From Phyllobacterium bourgognense (GTDB lineage: Bacteria; Pseudomonadota; Alphaproteobacteria; Rhizobiales; Rhizobiaceae), in NCBI RefSeq assembly GCF_003337575.1, contig NZ_QPJM01000017.1, positions 1 to 64,000 on the forward strand: a stretch of 64,000 nt of DNA, given 5' to 3'. Of this stretch, positions 26,424 to 36,535 are shown piece by piece. Each line of letters opens with the position of its first letter. The stretch's first letter is position 1. The notes beneath the pieces are model-generated. The model saw only the letters and a list, made by a program, of their open reading frames with translations. It did not search any database and had not been told where the DNA came from. The position numbers and the translations under genes were made by a program.

Positions 26424-27035
26424 ATGAAACGATACCGCACGGACTGGATGCTGCGTGGCACGATGGCCATCTGCATGCTTTTCGTCGGTTACGTTCCAAG
26501 AGGATCGGCACAAGAAGATCCGCGGCTTTGGACTGCGGGGCCTTACTCATTTTCCGATGAGCTTGGCGGCTTCGTCATCCGGTCCATCAGTGGCACGGGA
26601 ACGATGCAGGATCCGATCATCCTCACGGAAGAGTTCCCCTCGGTAACACCAACAACGCTCATCATTCGTACCGAAAAGATAGCGCAGCTTAACCCGAGCG
26701 AGGATGCCGGGATTCTATTCTATCTGCGCGTCCGGGCGACCAACAGCAGTGGTCATCCCTGGGTCGAGTTCGAGTTTGAACTGCAGGAACAGCTTAACGT
26801 GCCAAGCGATTATGGCGACGGACTTTCCTTCTACCAGCCAGGTGACAAGAGGGGTATGATCAAATCGACCGGTTACGGCACTTTCAGCGACGACTTCGAG
26901 CCCTATGATCGTATGGTGTTCCGGGATGGCAAGATCGATCCCGGTTTTGGCGCGAGCTTTGATTTTCCTATTGCTGATTTCACACCCAAACGCGTGTTTT
27001 ATCTGGTGCAGGAGCCACGCATTCCTTCCTCCTGA
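26424..27035 (+). CDS. Exported protein of unknown function
   Basis: A 203-residue predicted periplasmic protein. A signal peptide (basic MKRYRTDWMLRG, hydrophobic core TMAICMLFVGYV, cleavage near GSAQ) is followed by a beta-rich domain containing LWTAGPYSFSDELGGFVIRS and repeated short strands. Only residues in the signal peptide are cysteine, so no disulphides are expected in the mature form. The ATG at 26424 has GGGAGACC just upstream; an ATG at 26412 is part of that site. It looks like a conserved rhizobial protein, but I recognise no domain. It lies 51 bp before the uracil-DNA glycosylase gene. Confidence 0.7.
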   Translation: MKRYRTDWMLRGTMAICMLFVGYVPRGSAQEDPRLWTAGPYSFSDELGGFVIRSISGTGTMQDPIILTEEFPSVTPTTLIIRTEKIAQLNPSEDAGILFYLRVRATNSSGHPWVEFEFELQEQLNVPSDYGDGLSFYQPGDKRGMIKSTGYGTFSDDFEPYDRMVFRDGKIDPGFGASFDFPIADFTPKRVFYLVQEPRIPSS

Positions 27036-27086
27036 CCTTGCAATTGTACCGGCAATTTGCGACTTCAGTGACAAAAGGATTATCGC

Positions 27087-27914
27087 TTGACCAATTTGCG
27101 CGAACTGCTGCATTTCTATGCTGAGGCTGGCGTCGATACGCCTCTCGAAGATGCGCCGGTCGACCGCTTCTCCCAAATCGAGGCAAAGCGTGTTGCGGCT
27201 TCGCCCGCGCAGGCCGCTCGGCCTTCCCAGCAGCAGCGACCTGAGCAACCGGCAGCTAGCCAACCGGCTCCATCCATCCTCAGCAAGGCCTCTGTCCCGG
27301 ACGACGCAAAAATTGCGATGGCGCGGCAGATGGCTTCAAGCGCAGCTACGCTGGAGGAATTGCGCGAGCAGCTCGCCGCATTCGACGGCTGCAACTTGAA
27401 ATTCACTGCCAAGAACCTCGTGTTCGCCGACGGCAATCCTGCTGCTCCGATCATGTTCGTAGGTGAAGCACCGGGGCGCGAGGAGGATCTTGAAGGTGTG
27501 CCGTTCATCGGCCGCTCGGGACAGCTGCTGGATCGCATGTTTGCGGCCATCGGTCTCGACCGGACGAGTGTTTATATCGCCAATACCATTCCTTGGCGTC
27601 CGCCTGGCAACCGGACGCCAACGCCACTTGAAGCGGAGATTTGCCGCCCATTCTTCGAGCGCCAGATTGAGCTCGCCAATCCAAGGCTGCTCGTCGCGCT
27701 CGGTGGCCCGGCCGCCAAAGCGCTTACCAATGCGACGGAAGGTATTTTGCGCCTGCGCGGAAACTGGAAAGCCCATTTGACCACGTCCGGCATCCAGATT
27801 CCGGTGATGCCGACGCTGCATCCGGCTTATCTTTTGCGAAATCCTGCCCAGAAGCGCTTCGCCTGGCGCGATTTCGTCAACGTCAAAATTCGACTGCGTG
27901 CATTGACGGACTAG
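27087..27914 (+). CDS. Uracil-DNA glycosylase, family 4-like, with incomplete Fe-S cysteines
   Basis: A 275-residue base-excision enzyme of the uracil-DNA glycosylase superfamily, closest to families 4 and 5. A long Ala/Pro/Gln-rich N-terminal region (about 1-90) precedes the domain. Motif A is [20 protein letters not shown] (from Gly126), motif B is HPAYLLRNP (His245). Thermostable family 4 enzymes have four cysteines for a 4Fe-4S cluster. Here only two equivalents remain, Cys102 (FDGCNLKF) and Cys186 (EICRPFF); the partner of the first is absent and the third is Trp170 in IPWRPPGNR. The cluster is therefore probably missing. Activity on uracil is inferred from the motifs. Confidence 0.85.
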   Translation: MTNLRELLHFYAEAGVDTPLEDAPVDRFSQIEAKRVAASPAQAARPSQQQRPEQPAASQPAPSILSKASVPDDAKIAMARQMASSAATLEELREQLAAFDGCNLKFTAKNLVFADGNPAAPIMFVGEAPGREEDLEGVPFIGRSGQLLDRMFAAIGLDRTSVYIANTIPWRPPGNRTPTPLEAEICRPFFERQIELANPRLLVALGGPAAKALTNATEGILRLRGNWKAHLTTSGIQIPVMPTLHPAYLLRNPAQKRFAWRDFVNVKIRLRALTD

Positions 27915-28007
27915 ATTGGCGCAAAACTGGAATCCCAGTGTCGTAATCTTTCGCTTGCATGAGCACTGAAACCTGTAGTTTCAGGCATTGAAGCGCAGGA
28001 TACATAT

Positions 28008-29255
28008 ATGTTTCGCCAGCTCTTGCCGATCGCGGCATTATTGACCAGCACCTTTTTGATGCTGACGGCAGGGGGCCTGGCGGGAATCCTGCTCCCCTTG
28101 CGCGCGGGCATGGAAGGCTGGTCGCCGACTACCATCGGTTGGCTAGGAACCGGTTATGCGCTGGCATTTACCTGCGGCTGCATCATCGTTCCGCGCCTCG
28201 TGCGGCGTGTCGGTCATGTCCGCGTCTTTGCTGTACTTTTGACGCTCCTCAGCATGTCGATGCTGATGCACGGTCTGATCATCGATCCCTGGGCCTGGAC
28301 GCTGTTTCGGGCGCTGGCCGGTTTTTCATTGGCCGGCAGTTACATGGTGATCGAAAGCTGGCTGAACGAGCGCGTCACCAATTCGACACGCGGCATGGTG
28401 TTTTCGATCTACATGATCGTTTCCATGCTCGGACTTCTCGTTGGCCAGTATATTTTGCCGTTCGGCGACCCCGCGACACCGGCCTTGTTCATGATCGGGG
28501 CGTTGATCTATGCTGGCGCTCTGGTGCCGACAGGTCTTTCAAATGCGCAGTCACCACGTCCGCTGACGCAGGTATCACTGGACCTTCCCGGACTCTACCG
28601 GAAGTCACCCGCCGCGTTGATTGGTTCGCTACTGGCCGGGATCATCGCCGGTGCGTGGAACTTCCTGTCGGCGATCTATGGCCGCGAGATCGGCCTGTCG
28701 ACGTTCGGCATTGCGACGATGATCGCGAGTTCGATGATCGGCGGCGCAATTTTCCAGTATCCGATCGGCCGTTTCTCGGATTTCGTCGACAGGCGCTACG
28801 TGATGGTCGTAGCCGGGATCGGCGGTGTCGCGATATCCCTGACGATGATCATGGTCCAGCCCACTACGCCGTGGGTGGTCTACACGTTGATGTTTGTCTT
28901 CGGGACGGTGCTGTTTCCGATCTATTCGCTCAATGTAGCGCATGCCAACGACTTCGCCGAGCCCAGTGAGTTCGTCAAGATTTCCAGCGGACTGCTCATC
29001 GTTTATGGCGTCGGCAGCATGATCGGCCCACAGATCGCCGGGCGATTGATGGATCTGAATGGCCCTTCTGGTTTCTTTGTCACAATGGCAATCAGCTATG
29101 CGGCCTATGGCTCCTATGCGTTCTGGCGCAGCCTTCGCCGTGCGTCGCAAGCGCCTTCAGAGCGTCCCGATTTCGCCATTCGCCCGCATGACCGGCCGCA
29201 GACGCCTGAGACTTTCCAGTTGCACCCGCTGAGCGAGGCGGCACAGGAAGAGTAG
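28008..29255 (+). CDS. MFS transporter
   Basis: A 415-residue major facilitator with 12 predicted helices and both termini cytoplasmic. The loop 2-3 signature appears as IIVPRLVRRVGHVRVF, a variant of the MFS motif A, and YPIGRFSDFVDRRYVM is the second-half counterpart. It resembles the YcaD/UMF-like group of unknown substrate. A 45-residue hydrophilic tail rich in Pro, Arg and Gln (SERPDFAIRPHDRPQTPETF) extends past the last helix. The gene is convergent with the DMT transporter, 2 bp apart. No neighbouring regulator or enzyme hints at a substrate. Confidence 0.88.
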   Translation: MFRQLLPIAALLTSTFLMLTAGGLAGILLPLRAGMEGWSPTTIGWLGTGYALAFTCGCIIVPRLVRRVGHVRVFAVLLTLLSMSMLMHGLIIDPWAWTLFRALAGFSLAGSYMVIESWLNERVTNSTRGMVFSIYMIVSMLGLLVGQYILPFGDPATPALFMIGALIYAGALVPTGLSNAQSPRPLTQVSLDLPGLYRKSPAALIGSLLAGIIAGAWNFLSAIYGREIGLSTFGIATMIASSMIGGAIFQYPIGRFSDFVDRRYVMVVAGIGGVAISLTMIMVQPTTPWVVYTLMFVFGTVLFPIYSLNVAHANDFAEPSEFVKISSGLLIVYGVGSMIGPQIAGRLMDLNGPSGFFVTMAISYAAYGSYAFWRSLRRASQAPSERPDFAIRPHDRPQTPETFQLHPLSEAAQEE

Positions 29256-29257
29256 GG

Positions 29258-30241
29258 TCATCCCTGCGGCGTCGAGACCTTGCGAGCGCGAGCCCGGGCG
29301 AGGCCGAGCCGATGCTCACGGTATATGATGAAGATGCCGGCACTGATTACGATTGCTGCTCCGGTGATCATCTCCGCTGTCGGGATGTCACCGAAGAGCA
29401 GATAGCCGAGGGCAAGACCCAGCAACATGGACGTATATTCGAATGGAGCGATCGCCGACATGTCGGCGTGGCGGTAGCTTTCGGTCAGCAGAATTTGCGC
29501 AACGCCGCCCGCAATCCCGGCGAGGATCAGACAGGTCGCCTGAAAGGCAGTCGGCCAGACCCAGCCAAACGGAAGGCTGACCAGCGCAATGACGCTTGAG
29601 GCGATCGAAAAGTAGACGACGATGGTTGGTGTACGCTCCGTCTGCACCAGCTTGCGCACGAGCAGCATGGCAATAGCAGCAAGTCCTGCACCGCCCAATG
29701 TAGCCAACGCGCCGATAGCCTGATCCGCGCCAAATTCTGTTTCCCCGGTAAAGAACGACATACGCGGCCAAAGGATGATGACAACGCCGACGAGACCGAA
29801 GCACACTGCCGACCAGCGATAGAGCCGCACCGTTTCGCGCAGGAAAATTGCACTGCATACGACGGTCAGCAGTGGGGTCGCGTAACTGATTGCGATGGAC
29901 TCAGGCAGGGGAAGCTTGGTCAGACCATAAAAGCTGAGACTCATGGCACTCACGCCGACGAAGCCGCGCCAGAAATGGCTGAAGGGCTCGCTGGTTTTGA
30001 ACGCCACAGCCATCTGCCCCTGCCAAGCAATGAAGGCAATGACCGGAAAAATCGCGAAGAAGGAGCGGAAGAATACCAGCTGACCTGCTGGAATACCCTC
30101 CGACGCTTTCAAGAGGCTCGACATGCAGACGAATACGCAGACCGAAGCGACCTTGAGGCCAATTCCCAGCATGACATTGGTGCTGCGCGCACGCTCTGCG
30201 ACAAGTGGTTCACCATCTCGCGGGTGAACGATAGTGGACAC
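29258..30241 (-). CDS. DMT superfamily (EamA) transporter
   Basis: A 327-residue inner-membrane exporter of the drug/metabolite family with ten predicted helices in two EamA repeats (about 20-150 and 170-305). The first repeat has LVFFRSFFAIFPVI, the second SIASSVIALVSLPF and ends at FGDIPTAEMITGAAIVISAGIFIIY. The frame is open to 30340, but the added stretch is not membrane-like. The GTG at 30241 has AAGGA nine bases upstream and begins VSTIVHPRDGEPL, the usual short hydrophilic lead, so it is preferred. Substrate unknown. Confidence 0.87.
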   Translation of the reverse strand: MSTIVHPRDGEPLVAERARSTNVMLGIGLKVASVCVFVCMSSLLKASEGIPAGQLVFFRSFFAIFPVIAFIAWQGQMAVAFKTSEPFSHFWRGFVGVSAMSLSFYGLTKLPLPESIAISYATPLLTVVCSAIFLRETVRLYRWSAVCFGLVGVVIILWPRMSFFTGETEFGADQAIGALATLGGAGLAAIAMLLVRKLVQTERTPTIVVYFSIASSVIALVSLPFGWVWPTAFQATCLILAGIAGGVAQILLTESYRHADMSAIAPFEYTSMLLGLALGYLLFGDIPTAEMITGAAIVISAGIFIIYREHRLGLARARARKVSTPQG

Positions 30242-30434
30242 GACTGGAATTCCTTGAGGAGAGTAGTTGAAGCAGCGGTAAGGATTGTAGACTGATATAT
30301 CTTTAGGATGGTTTAAGCGGCCATACCAGTGGGCAATCATTCACGTTGCGTTTGTGAACCAAACAAATCGGCATTTGTTGTGCCCCACAAGAAAGATCGA
30401 TAGGGTCCCCGCCATCAATAAGGACAGTTAGACG

Positions 30435-33080
30435 ATGCGTACCGATACCGGCCAGGTTTTTCATCTGGAAGATTACAAGCCCACCGATTTTCTCATTCCC
30501 GAAACCCACCTCGATTTCAGTCTCCATCCCGAGCGCACAGTCGTCAAATCCACACTGCAGATCGAGCGCAGGGCGGGTGTTGCATCCGACGCTCCTCTCA
30601 TTCTGGACGGCGACGACCTCAAGCTGGTTGATATCCGCCTCGACGGCGCCGTTCTCGGCGACAATGCGTACATAGCAACGCCGGATCGTCTCGAAATTCG
30701 CGGCTTGCCGGAAAATGGCGCTTTCACGCTCGAAATAACCACGGAGATCAACCCGACCACCAATCGGCAATTGACCGGGCTATATCGGTCGAGCGACGTT
30801 TATTGCACCCAGTGCGAGGCGGAAGGTTTTCGCCGCATCACCTATTTTCTCGACCGGCCCGACATGCTCTCTGTCTACACGGTGCGTATCGAAGCCGAAC
30901 GCAACGAAGCGCCATTGCTACTGTCGAATGGCAACCCCAAAGATAAGGGCAAACTTACCAACGGCCGGCATTTTGCCGTCTGGCACGACCCGCATCCGAA
31001 GCCAGCCTATCTGTTCGCGCTCGTCGCCGGCGATCTTGGTGTGATCACTGATACCTTCACAACCGCTTCGGGACGTCATGTCGATCTCGGCATCTATGTC
31101 GAGCACGGCAAGGAGCCCCGGGCGCTTTATGCCATGGATGCGCTGAAGCGTTCAATGAAATGGGATGAGGATGTCTTCGGCCGTGAATATGATCTCGACG
31201 TGTTCAACGTCGTCGCGGTCTCGGATTTCAACATGGGCGCTATGGAAAACAAGGGGCTCAACGTCTTTAACGACAAGTACGTGCTGGCCGACCCGGACAC
31301 CGCGACCGATACGGATTATGCCGGAATCGAAGCGGTGATCGCTCACGAATATTTCCACAATTGGACAGGAAACAGAATCACTTGCCGCGACTGGTTCCAG
31401 CTTTGCCTGAAGGAAGGGCTGACCGTTTACCGCGACCATGAGTTTTCCGCCGACATGCGTTCGCGCGCCGTCAAGCGCATCGCCGAGGTGAAAGGCCTCA
31501 AGGCGCATCAGTTTCCGGAAGATGCCGGGCCGCTCGCCCACCCGGTGCGTCCGCGCCAGTTCCGCGAGATCAACAATTTCTACACCTCGACCGTCTATGA
31601 AAAAGGTTCCGAGGTCGTGCGTATGATCCGTACCATTCTCGGGCCGGAACTCTTCCGCAAGGGCATGGACCTCTATTTCGAGCGCCATGATGGCGATGCC
31701 GCGACGATCGAGGATTTCATCAAGGTCTTCGAGGATGCGTCGGGCGAAGATCTCAGCCAGTTTGCGCTCTGGTACGACCAGGCCGGGACTCCCAATCTCG
31801 CGATCACCTACGACTATGATCAGGCAACCAAGACCTTCGAAATCGAGATCGAACAGTCGCTGAAGCCCACACCGGGCCAGACTTCGAAAAAGCCGATGCA
31901 CATCCCCGTGCAGTTTGCGCTGCTTGGTGCAAAAGGTCGGGAGCTTAAGCCGCGCTCGGCGAAGGGCGGTCTGGTCAAGGACGACGTCATCCATCTGCGC
32001 AAGCGCAAGGAGCGCTTCAGCTTTTCCGGTATCCCGGAACGCCCGGTCCCTTCACTGCTGCGCGGCTTTTCGGCACCGGTGACGCTTACCAGCGAATTGA
32101 CCCGGACGGACCTCGCCTTCCTCGCCCGCAACGACGGCGATGAGGTGACGCGCTGGCAAGCCCTTACCCAACTGCTCAACGCCAAGCTGACGAGCAATGC
32201 CAAACGCGTCCGCGGCGGCAAGCCGGCGACAATCGAGAACTCGTCGATCAAGCTCCTCGGCGAGATCGCGTTTAATGTAACGCTGGATGAGGCGTTTCGG
32301 GCGCTGTGCCTTAGCATCCCGTCCGAAAGCGACATTGCGCGTGAACTTGGCGCGAATATTGACCCGGATGCCATTCTTGGCAGCCGCGATGCATTGATCA
32401 GCGCCGTGGCCGAAGCACATGCAGGGAAGTTCGCGCAAACTTATAGCGAGCTCGCGCGGGTGGGCTCGTTCAAGCCGGACGCGGCCGGAGCAGGTCGCAG
32501 AGCGCTGCGCAACGTGCTACTCGATTATCTGAGCGTCGCCGAGAGTAGTTCGAAGCGGGCCGCGACGCAGTTCAAAAACGCCGACAATATGACAGATCGG
32601 GCTGCTGCGCTTGGTGTGCTCGTCCAGCGCTTTGGCGACAGTGATGCGACAAATCATGCACTGCAGGCCTTCGAGGCGCGTTTCGGCAATGATCCGCTCG
32701 TCATGGACAAATGGTTCGTGGTGCAGGCGATGCAGCCGGGAAATGGAGCGCTGGACAAGGTGCGCGAGTTGATGACCCACAAACTGTTTTCGCTCGACAA
32801 TCCCAATCGCACCCGGGCTTTGATCGGCGCGTTTTCCAGCGGTAATCAGACGGGCTTCAATCGCGCCGACGGCGCCGGCTACAAGTTCTTCGCCGAGACA
32901 ATCCTGACCATCGACAAAAAGAACCCGCAGCTTGCCGCACGGCTTCTGACGGCGATGCGCTCGTGGCGATCCTTCGAACCCGTACGGCGGGAGCATGCGC
33001 GTGAATCGCTGGCGAACATCGCCAGAGAGACGGGACTTTCGGCCGACGTGCGGGACATTGTCGAGCGGACTCTGGCCTAG
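30435..33080 (+). CDS. pepN: Aminopeptidase N (M1 family)
   Basis: An 881-residue zinc metallopeptidase that removes N-terminal residues from peptides in the cytoplasm. The exopeptidase motif GAMEN is at 268-272. The zinc site is HEYFH at 304-308 with Glu327 eighteen residues later, exactly the HExxH-x18-E spacing. The TGLYRSSDVYCTQCEAEGFRRIT segment near the N-terminus is typical of the PepN branch. Length matches E. coli PepN (870). An inverted repeat 44 bp after the stop may end the transcript. No special regulation is visible. Confidence 0.96.
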   Translation: MRTDTGQVFHLEDYKPTDFLIPETHLDFSLHPERTVVKSTLQIERRAGVASDAPLILDGDDLKLVDIRLDGAVLGDNAYIATPDRLEIRGLPENGAFTLEITTEINPTTNRQLTGLYRSSDVYCTQCEAEGFRRITYFLDRPDMLSVYTVRIEAERNEAPLLLSNGNPKDKGKLTNGRHFAVWHDPHPKPAYLFALVAGDLGVITDTFTTASGRHVDLGIYVEHGKEPRALYAMDALKRSMKWDEDVFGREYDLDVFNVVAVSDFNMGAMENKGLNVFNDKYVLADPDTATDTDYAGIEAVIAHEYFHNWTGNRITCRDWFQLCLKEGLTVYRDHEFSADMRSRAVKRIAEVKGLKAHQFPEDAGPLAHPVRPRQFREINNFYTSTVYEKGSEVVRMIRTILGPELFRKGMDLYFERHDGDAATIEDFIKVFEDASGEDLSQFALWYDQAGTPNLAITYDYDQATKTFEIEIEQSLKPTPGQTSKKPMHIPVQFALLGAKGRELKPRSAKGGLVKDDVIHLRKRKERFSFSGIPERPVPSLLRGFSAPVTLTSELTRTDLAFLARNDGDEVTRWQALTQLLNAKLTSNAKRVRGGKPATIENSSIKLLGEIAFNVTLDEAFRALCLSIPSESDIARELGANIDPDAILGSRDALISAVAEAHAGKFAQTYSELARVGSFKPDAAGAGRRALRNVLLDYLSVAESSSKRAATQFKNADNMTDRAAALGVLVQRFGDSDATNHALQAFEARFGNDPLVMDKWFVVQAMQPGNGALDKVRELMTHKLFSLDNPNRTRALIGAFSSGNQTGFNRADGAGYKFFAETILTIDKKNPQLAARLLTAMRSWRSFEPVRREHARESLANIARETGLSADVRDIVERTLA

Positions 33081-33123
33081 AGAGGGCGTCTGCGGGTTAT
33101 CCACCGCCCTGTTTGTTCATCGT

Positions 33124-33142
33124 CCTCGGGCATCGCCCGAGG
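33124..33142 (+). terminator. Hairpin after pepN
   Basis: CCTCGGGC-ATC-GCCCGAGG, an 8-bp perfect stem with a 3-nt loop. Only a weak T stretch follows (GTATCTTG). Confidence 0.5.
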
Positions 33143-33331
33143 GTATCTTGAGTCATTTCAAGGAGTTATGACTCGTCGTTTGATTGTAGTTTTGGCTCGC
33201 CACAAGTATTGATAAATATTTAACAAAGGGACTAGACACGCAGAATCAGTTTTGATTCACTACAGGTGCTTCGGATGTGCGGCGTGCCGAAGCAAATCAC
33301 TGATACAAAGCTAAAATGAGGGGGCCATTCA

Positions 33332-35650
33332 ATGGCAAATGCGGACGCGTATCGCGCGCCGACGGGGAAGAATTATGCCAAAAGCCGGAACGATGCGCGG
33401 GGGCGCAACCGGCTTTCGGGTCACATAAAACTTCTCGCCGATCCCGCCTATGGCAAGCTGCTTGCCGCCGAGCCCTATCTGCGCCGTGCTATTCCGCCTC
33501 TCATCATTATCTTCCTGCTCGCACTTGCGCTCGCGCGCTCCATGTCACTTCTCGGCTGGCGTGACGACACGGAGCGCACAGCCCGCGCAGCCTTGTCCAT
33601 GGCGGCAACCCATGTGGCGAGCGTCATCGACAATCGCATGAATGGCGGCCAAAAACTGAGCCCGGGTGACCTGCAGAACATCATCGGCGAAATCCGCGCC
33701 AACGATCTGATCCCATCGGGCATGTGGTTCGCAATCGCGAATGATGAAGCGAACATCGTGGTCTCATCCGATGGTGGTGACTATTGGCGCAACAAGAATC
33801 TCGAGCGCTTCGTCACCGAAGGGCAACCGCTTTTCCTCTTTGGGGACCGGGCCGGCGCAATGGCGGTAAAAGTTGAAGGCACACCTGCCCTCGCCGCCTT
33901 TAGCCGGTCGGGCAATGGCGCTTATTCAGTCTTTGTCATGCACCCTGTCGACGCAGTCTTCGCCGACTGGCGTCGTGTCGTCTCGATCAACGTTACGATG
34001 TTCGCCGGCACGGCAATGATCATGCTTATCGTGCTCTACGCGTATTTCAGCCAGGCGGCTCGCGCGCAGGATGCGGACGAGCTCTACCAACATACACAAG
34101 CACGAGTGGACACGGCACTGGCGCGCGGCCGCTGTGGGCTGTGGGACTGGGACATGGCGCGCGGGCGGGTCTACTGGTCGCGCTCCATGTATGAGATGCT
34201 CGGCTACGAGGCTTATGACGCCATTCTTTCCCTCGGCGACATATCGTCGATCATCCATCCGGACGATGACAAGCTGTATAGTCTTGCGGCGCAGGTGGCA
34301 GCCGGCGAAACAAGCCAATTGGACCGCGTGTTCCGCATGCGTCATGCGGAAGGTCATTGGGTATGGATGCGGGTGCGAGCGCAGGTTGCGGATGCAAATG
34401 TCGGGGATCTGCATCTCGTCGGCGTCGCCGTCGATGTCAGCGAACAGCACCGTTTCGTTCAGGCGACAGCACAGGCCGATCAGCGTATCCGTGAGGCGAT
34501 CGAAAGCATCTCGGAGACCTTCGTTTTGTGGGATGCGGATAACCGCCTGGTCATGTCGAACAGCAAGTTCAACGAATATTCAGGGCTCGCCAATGAGTGT
34601 CTGCTGCCAGGTATCGGCCGCGAGGAGCTCGAGCCACGGATCCGCGCTGTCGCCCTGGAAAAGCGCATGGCCAATGAACACGGTCGCAATGGCGCGCTGA
34701 CGTTCGAGCGGCAGTTGGCAGATGGCCGTTGGCTACAGGTCAATGAGCGCCGCACGCAGGACGGGGGCCTCGTGTCTGTGGGTACCGATATCACCCAGTT
34801 GAAAGTGCACGAAGAACGATTGGTGGATAGCGAGCGCCGCTTGATGGCGACCATTCACGACCTGAGCCTTGCGCGCAAATCCGAGATCGAACGTACGCTG
34901 GAGCTTACCGAACTCAACAGCAAATATGCTGTCGAGAAGGAGCGTGCAGAAGCGGCAAACCGGGCGAAATCAGAATTTCTCGCCAACATGTCACACGAAT
35001 TGCGCACGCCACTTAATGCCATCATCGGCTTCTCGGAAATCATGCATTCTGGAACGTTTGGCGCGCTCGGCTCCGACCGCTACGTGGAATATGTCCACGA
35101 CATACATACCAGCGGCAACTACCTTTTGAACGTCATCAACGACATACTTGACATGTCAAAGATCGAGGCCGGGCATTTCTCGCTGGATCGCGAGGAGATC
35201 GATCTTTGCCCGCTTATCCGCGAGACCGTGCGCGTCGTGTCACTGCAGGCACAGGAAAAGGACGTGAAGGTCGAGACCAGGATCGCGGAAAGTGTCACGC
35301 TCAATGCCGACCGCCGTGCCATAAAACAGATATTGATCAATTTGTTGTCGAATGCAGTGAAATTCACCGATACGGGCGGGCGTATCTCCGTTCGCGCGCG
35401 GAAAGTATCGGGTGCGCTTGTTTTCACCATCGAAGATACAGGTTGCGGTATTCCCAAAGACGCGCTGAAGAAGATCGGCCAACCCTTTGAACAAGTTGAG
35501 AATCAATTCACAAAATCCCACGCAGGTTCTGGATTGGGCCTCGCCATTTCTCGTTCGTTGACCCAACTACATGGTGGAGCATTGAAGATACGTTCTACCG
35601 AAGGAGTTGGTACTATTGTCTCCGTACGGATACCGACAAAATCATTGTAG
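33332..35650 (+). CDS. PAS sensor histidine kinase, PdhS/PleC/DivJ type
   Basis: A 772-residue hybrid-free sensor kinase. Two transmembrane helices (about 52-70 and 215-237) flank a roughly 140-residue periplasmic or extracytoplasmic domain. Two PAS domains follow (about 260-375 and 385-500), then the HisKA domain with His555 in ANMSHELRTPLNAIIGFSEI and a HATPase domain with the G1/G2 motifs (DTGCGIP, GSGLGLAIS). The dimerisation stretch FGALGSDRYVEYVHDIHTSG is typical of the DivK/DivJ/PleC/PdhS/CbrA kinases that control cell cycle, polarity or envelope in Alphaproteobacteria. I infer a DivK/CtrA-linked role. No response regulator is adjacent, which is usual for this group. ATG 33332 has GAGGGGG upstream. 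Confidence 0.88.
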   Translation: MANADAYRAPTGKNYAKSRNDARGRNRLSGHIKLLADPAYGKLLAAEPYLRRAIPPLIIIFLLALALARSMSLLGWRDDTERTARAALSMAATHVASVIDNRMNGGQKLSPGDLQNIIGEIRANDLIPSGMWFAIANDEANIVVSSDGGDYWRNKNLERFVTEGQPLFLFGDRAGAMAVKVEGTPALAAFSRSGNGAYSVFVMHPVDAVFADWRRVVSINVTMFAGTAMIMLIVLYAYFSQAARAQDADELYQHTQARVDTALARGRCGLWDWDMARGRVYWSRSMYEMLGYEAYDAILSLGDISSIIHPDDDKLYSLAAQVAAGETSQLDRVFRMRHAEGHWVWMRVRAQVADANVGDLHLVGVAVDVSEQHRFVQATAQADQRIREAIESISETFVLWDADNRLVMSNSKFNEYSGLANECLLPGIGREELEPRIRAVALEKRMANEHGRNGALTFERQLADGRWLQVNERRTQDGGLVSVGTDITQLKVHEERLVDSERRLMATIHDLSLARKSEIERTLELTELNSKYAVEKERAEAANRAKSEFLANMSHELRTPLNAIIGFSEIMHSGTFGALGSDRYVEYVHDIHTSGNYLLNVINDILDMSKIEAGHFSLDREEIDLCPLIRETVRVVSLQAQEKDVKVETRIAESVTLNADRRAIKQILINLLSNAVKFTDTGGRISVRARKVSGALVFTIEDTGCGIPKDALKKIGQPFEQVENQFTKSHAGSGLGLAISRSLTQLHGGALKIRSTEGVGTIVSVRIPTKSL

Positions 35651-35744
35651 TTTTTAATACGGACCTAAAATCTTATTCACTTTTAACTATGAAATGACTA
35701 GTAAATACTGTATAGTTTTCCTTTATGTCTCGGGGAGAACTGTC

Positions 35745-36494
35745 ATGTTGAAGAAATTCTCATGCCTTCTGCTGTTGACTTGTGCTGCTGCCATACCACC
35801 GCCAGCCTCTTTGAAAGCACAGCAGGTTACGCCAACGAATATTACCGAAGGAACTTGTGACGTAGAGGTACCCATCTCGGGCGATTGGGACGTGTGGTAT
35901 GAGATCACCGCTGTAAAAGGGAACGGTCTGTTTCCGACCCATGTTCATGATGGTATCGAGTGCGTGACCACGATCAAAGGCACCGGATTTTGGTGGATAG
36001 CGGAAAAAGGCGGTACCACCACGAAAGTTCCGACGAACGAAACTCTGTTGGTGCCCGATCTTACCGTCCATACAGGTGGAAACACGGATGGCGGCGACAT
36101 GCACTATCTCTCGACACATGTCATGCGAGCCGGCGCGCCTTTCCGCGATATCTGCACCGCCTTGGGCGCTCCAACAAGTATGATCGTCAACGTCGCTTCA
36201 TCAAATCCGTTCAAGGTGATATTTCGAAATCAGAAGGTGACCGAACGCCCCTTCAAGGTGAAGCAGGACATCAAGACCCTGCCCTCGGGAGCCAGCGACA
36301 CAGTTTTGAACGAAAACGGTCCATCCTACATTGCGGCGATTGAAGGTCCGTTGACGCTGAAGTCCAGCGGGGACACGCGGACGCTGCAGCCCGGCGAAGG
36401 CTTTCTGCTTGCCGCCGGTGTGACTGAAATGGTCGGCAACGCCGGCGAGGCGCCGGCGAGAATGGCTGTTCTGCAGATCAGCGAGCTTGAGTAG
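35745..36494 (+). CDS. Exported double-cupin-like protein
   Basis: A 249-residue predicted periplasmic protein. A signal peptide (LKKFSCLLLLTCAAAIPPPA) is followed by a cupin-type beta-barrel: GLFPTHVHDGIECVTTIKGTGFWW contains the metal-type His-x-His...Glu pattern, and a second, weaker barrel (GPLTLKSSGDTRTLQPGEGFLLAAGVTEMV) lacks the histidines. Three cysteines in the mature part may include a disulphide. The ATG at 35745 has GGGGAG upstream; an earlier ATG at 35694 has none. It lies between the sensor kinase and the convergent glnE. Function unknown; a small-ligand sensor or dioxygenase-like role is possible. Confidence 0.75.
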   Translation: MLKKFSCLLLLTCAAAIPPPASLKAQQVTPTNITEGTCDVEVPISGDWDVWYEITAVKGNGLFPTHVHDGIECVTTIKGTGFWWIAEKGGTTTKVPTNETLLVPDLTVHTGGNTDGGDMHYLSTHVMRAGAPFRDICTALGAPTSMIVNVASSNPFKVIFRNQKVTERPFKVKQDIKTLPSGASDTVLNENGPSYIAAIEGPLTLKSSGDTRTLQPGEGFLLAAGVTEMVGNAGEAPARMAVLQISELE

Positions 36495-36535
36495 TTGCGC
36501 CGGATCGACCATAGCCTGCCCGCGCCTGCGCGGCA

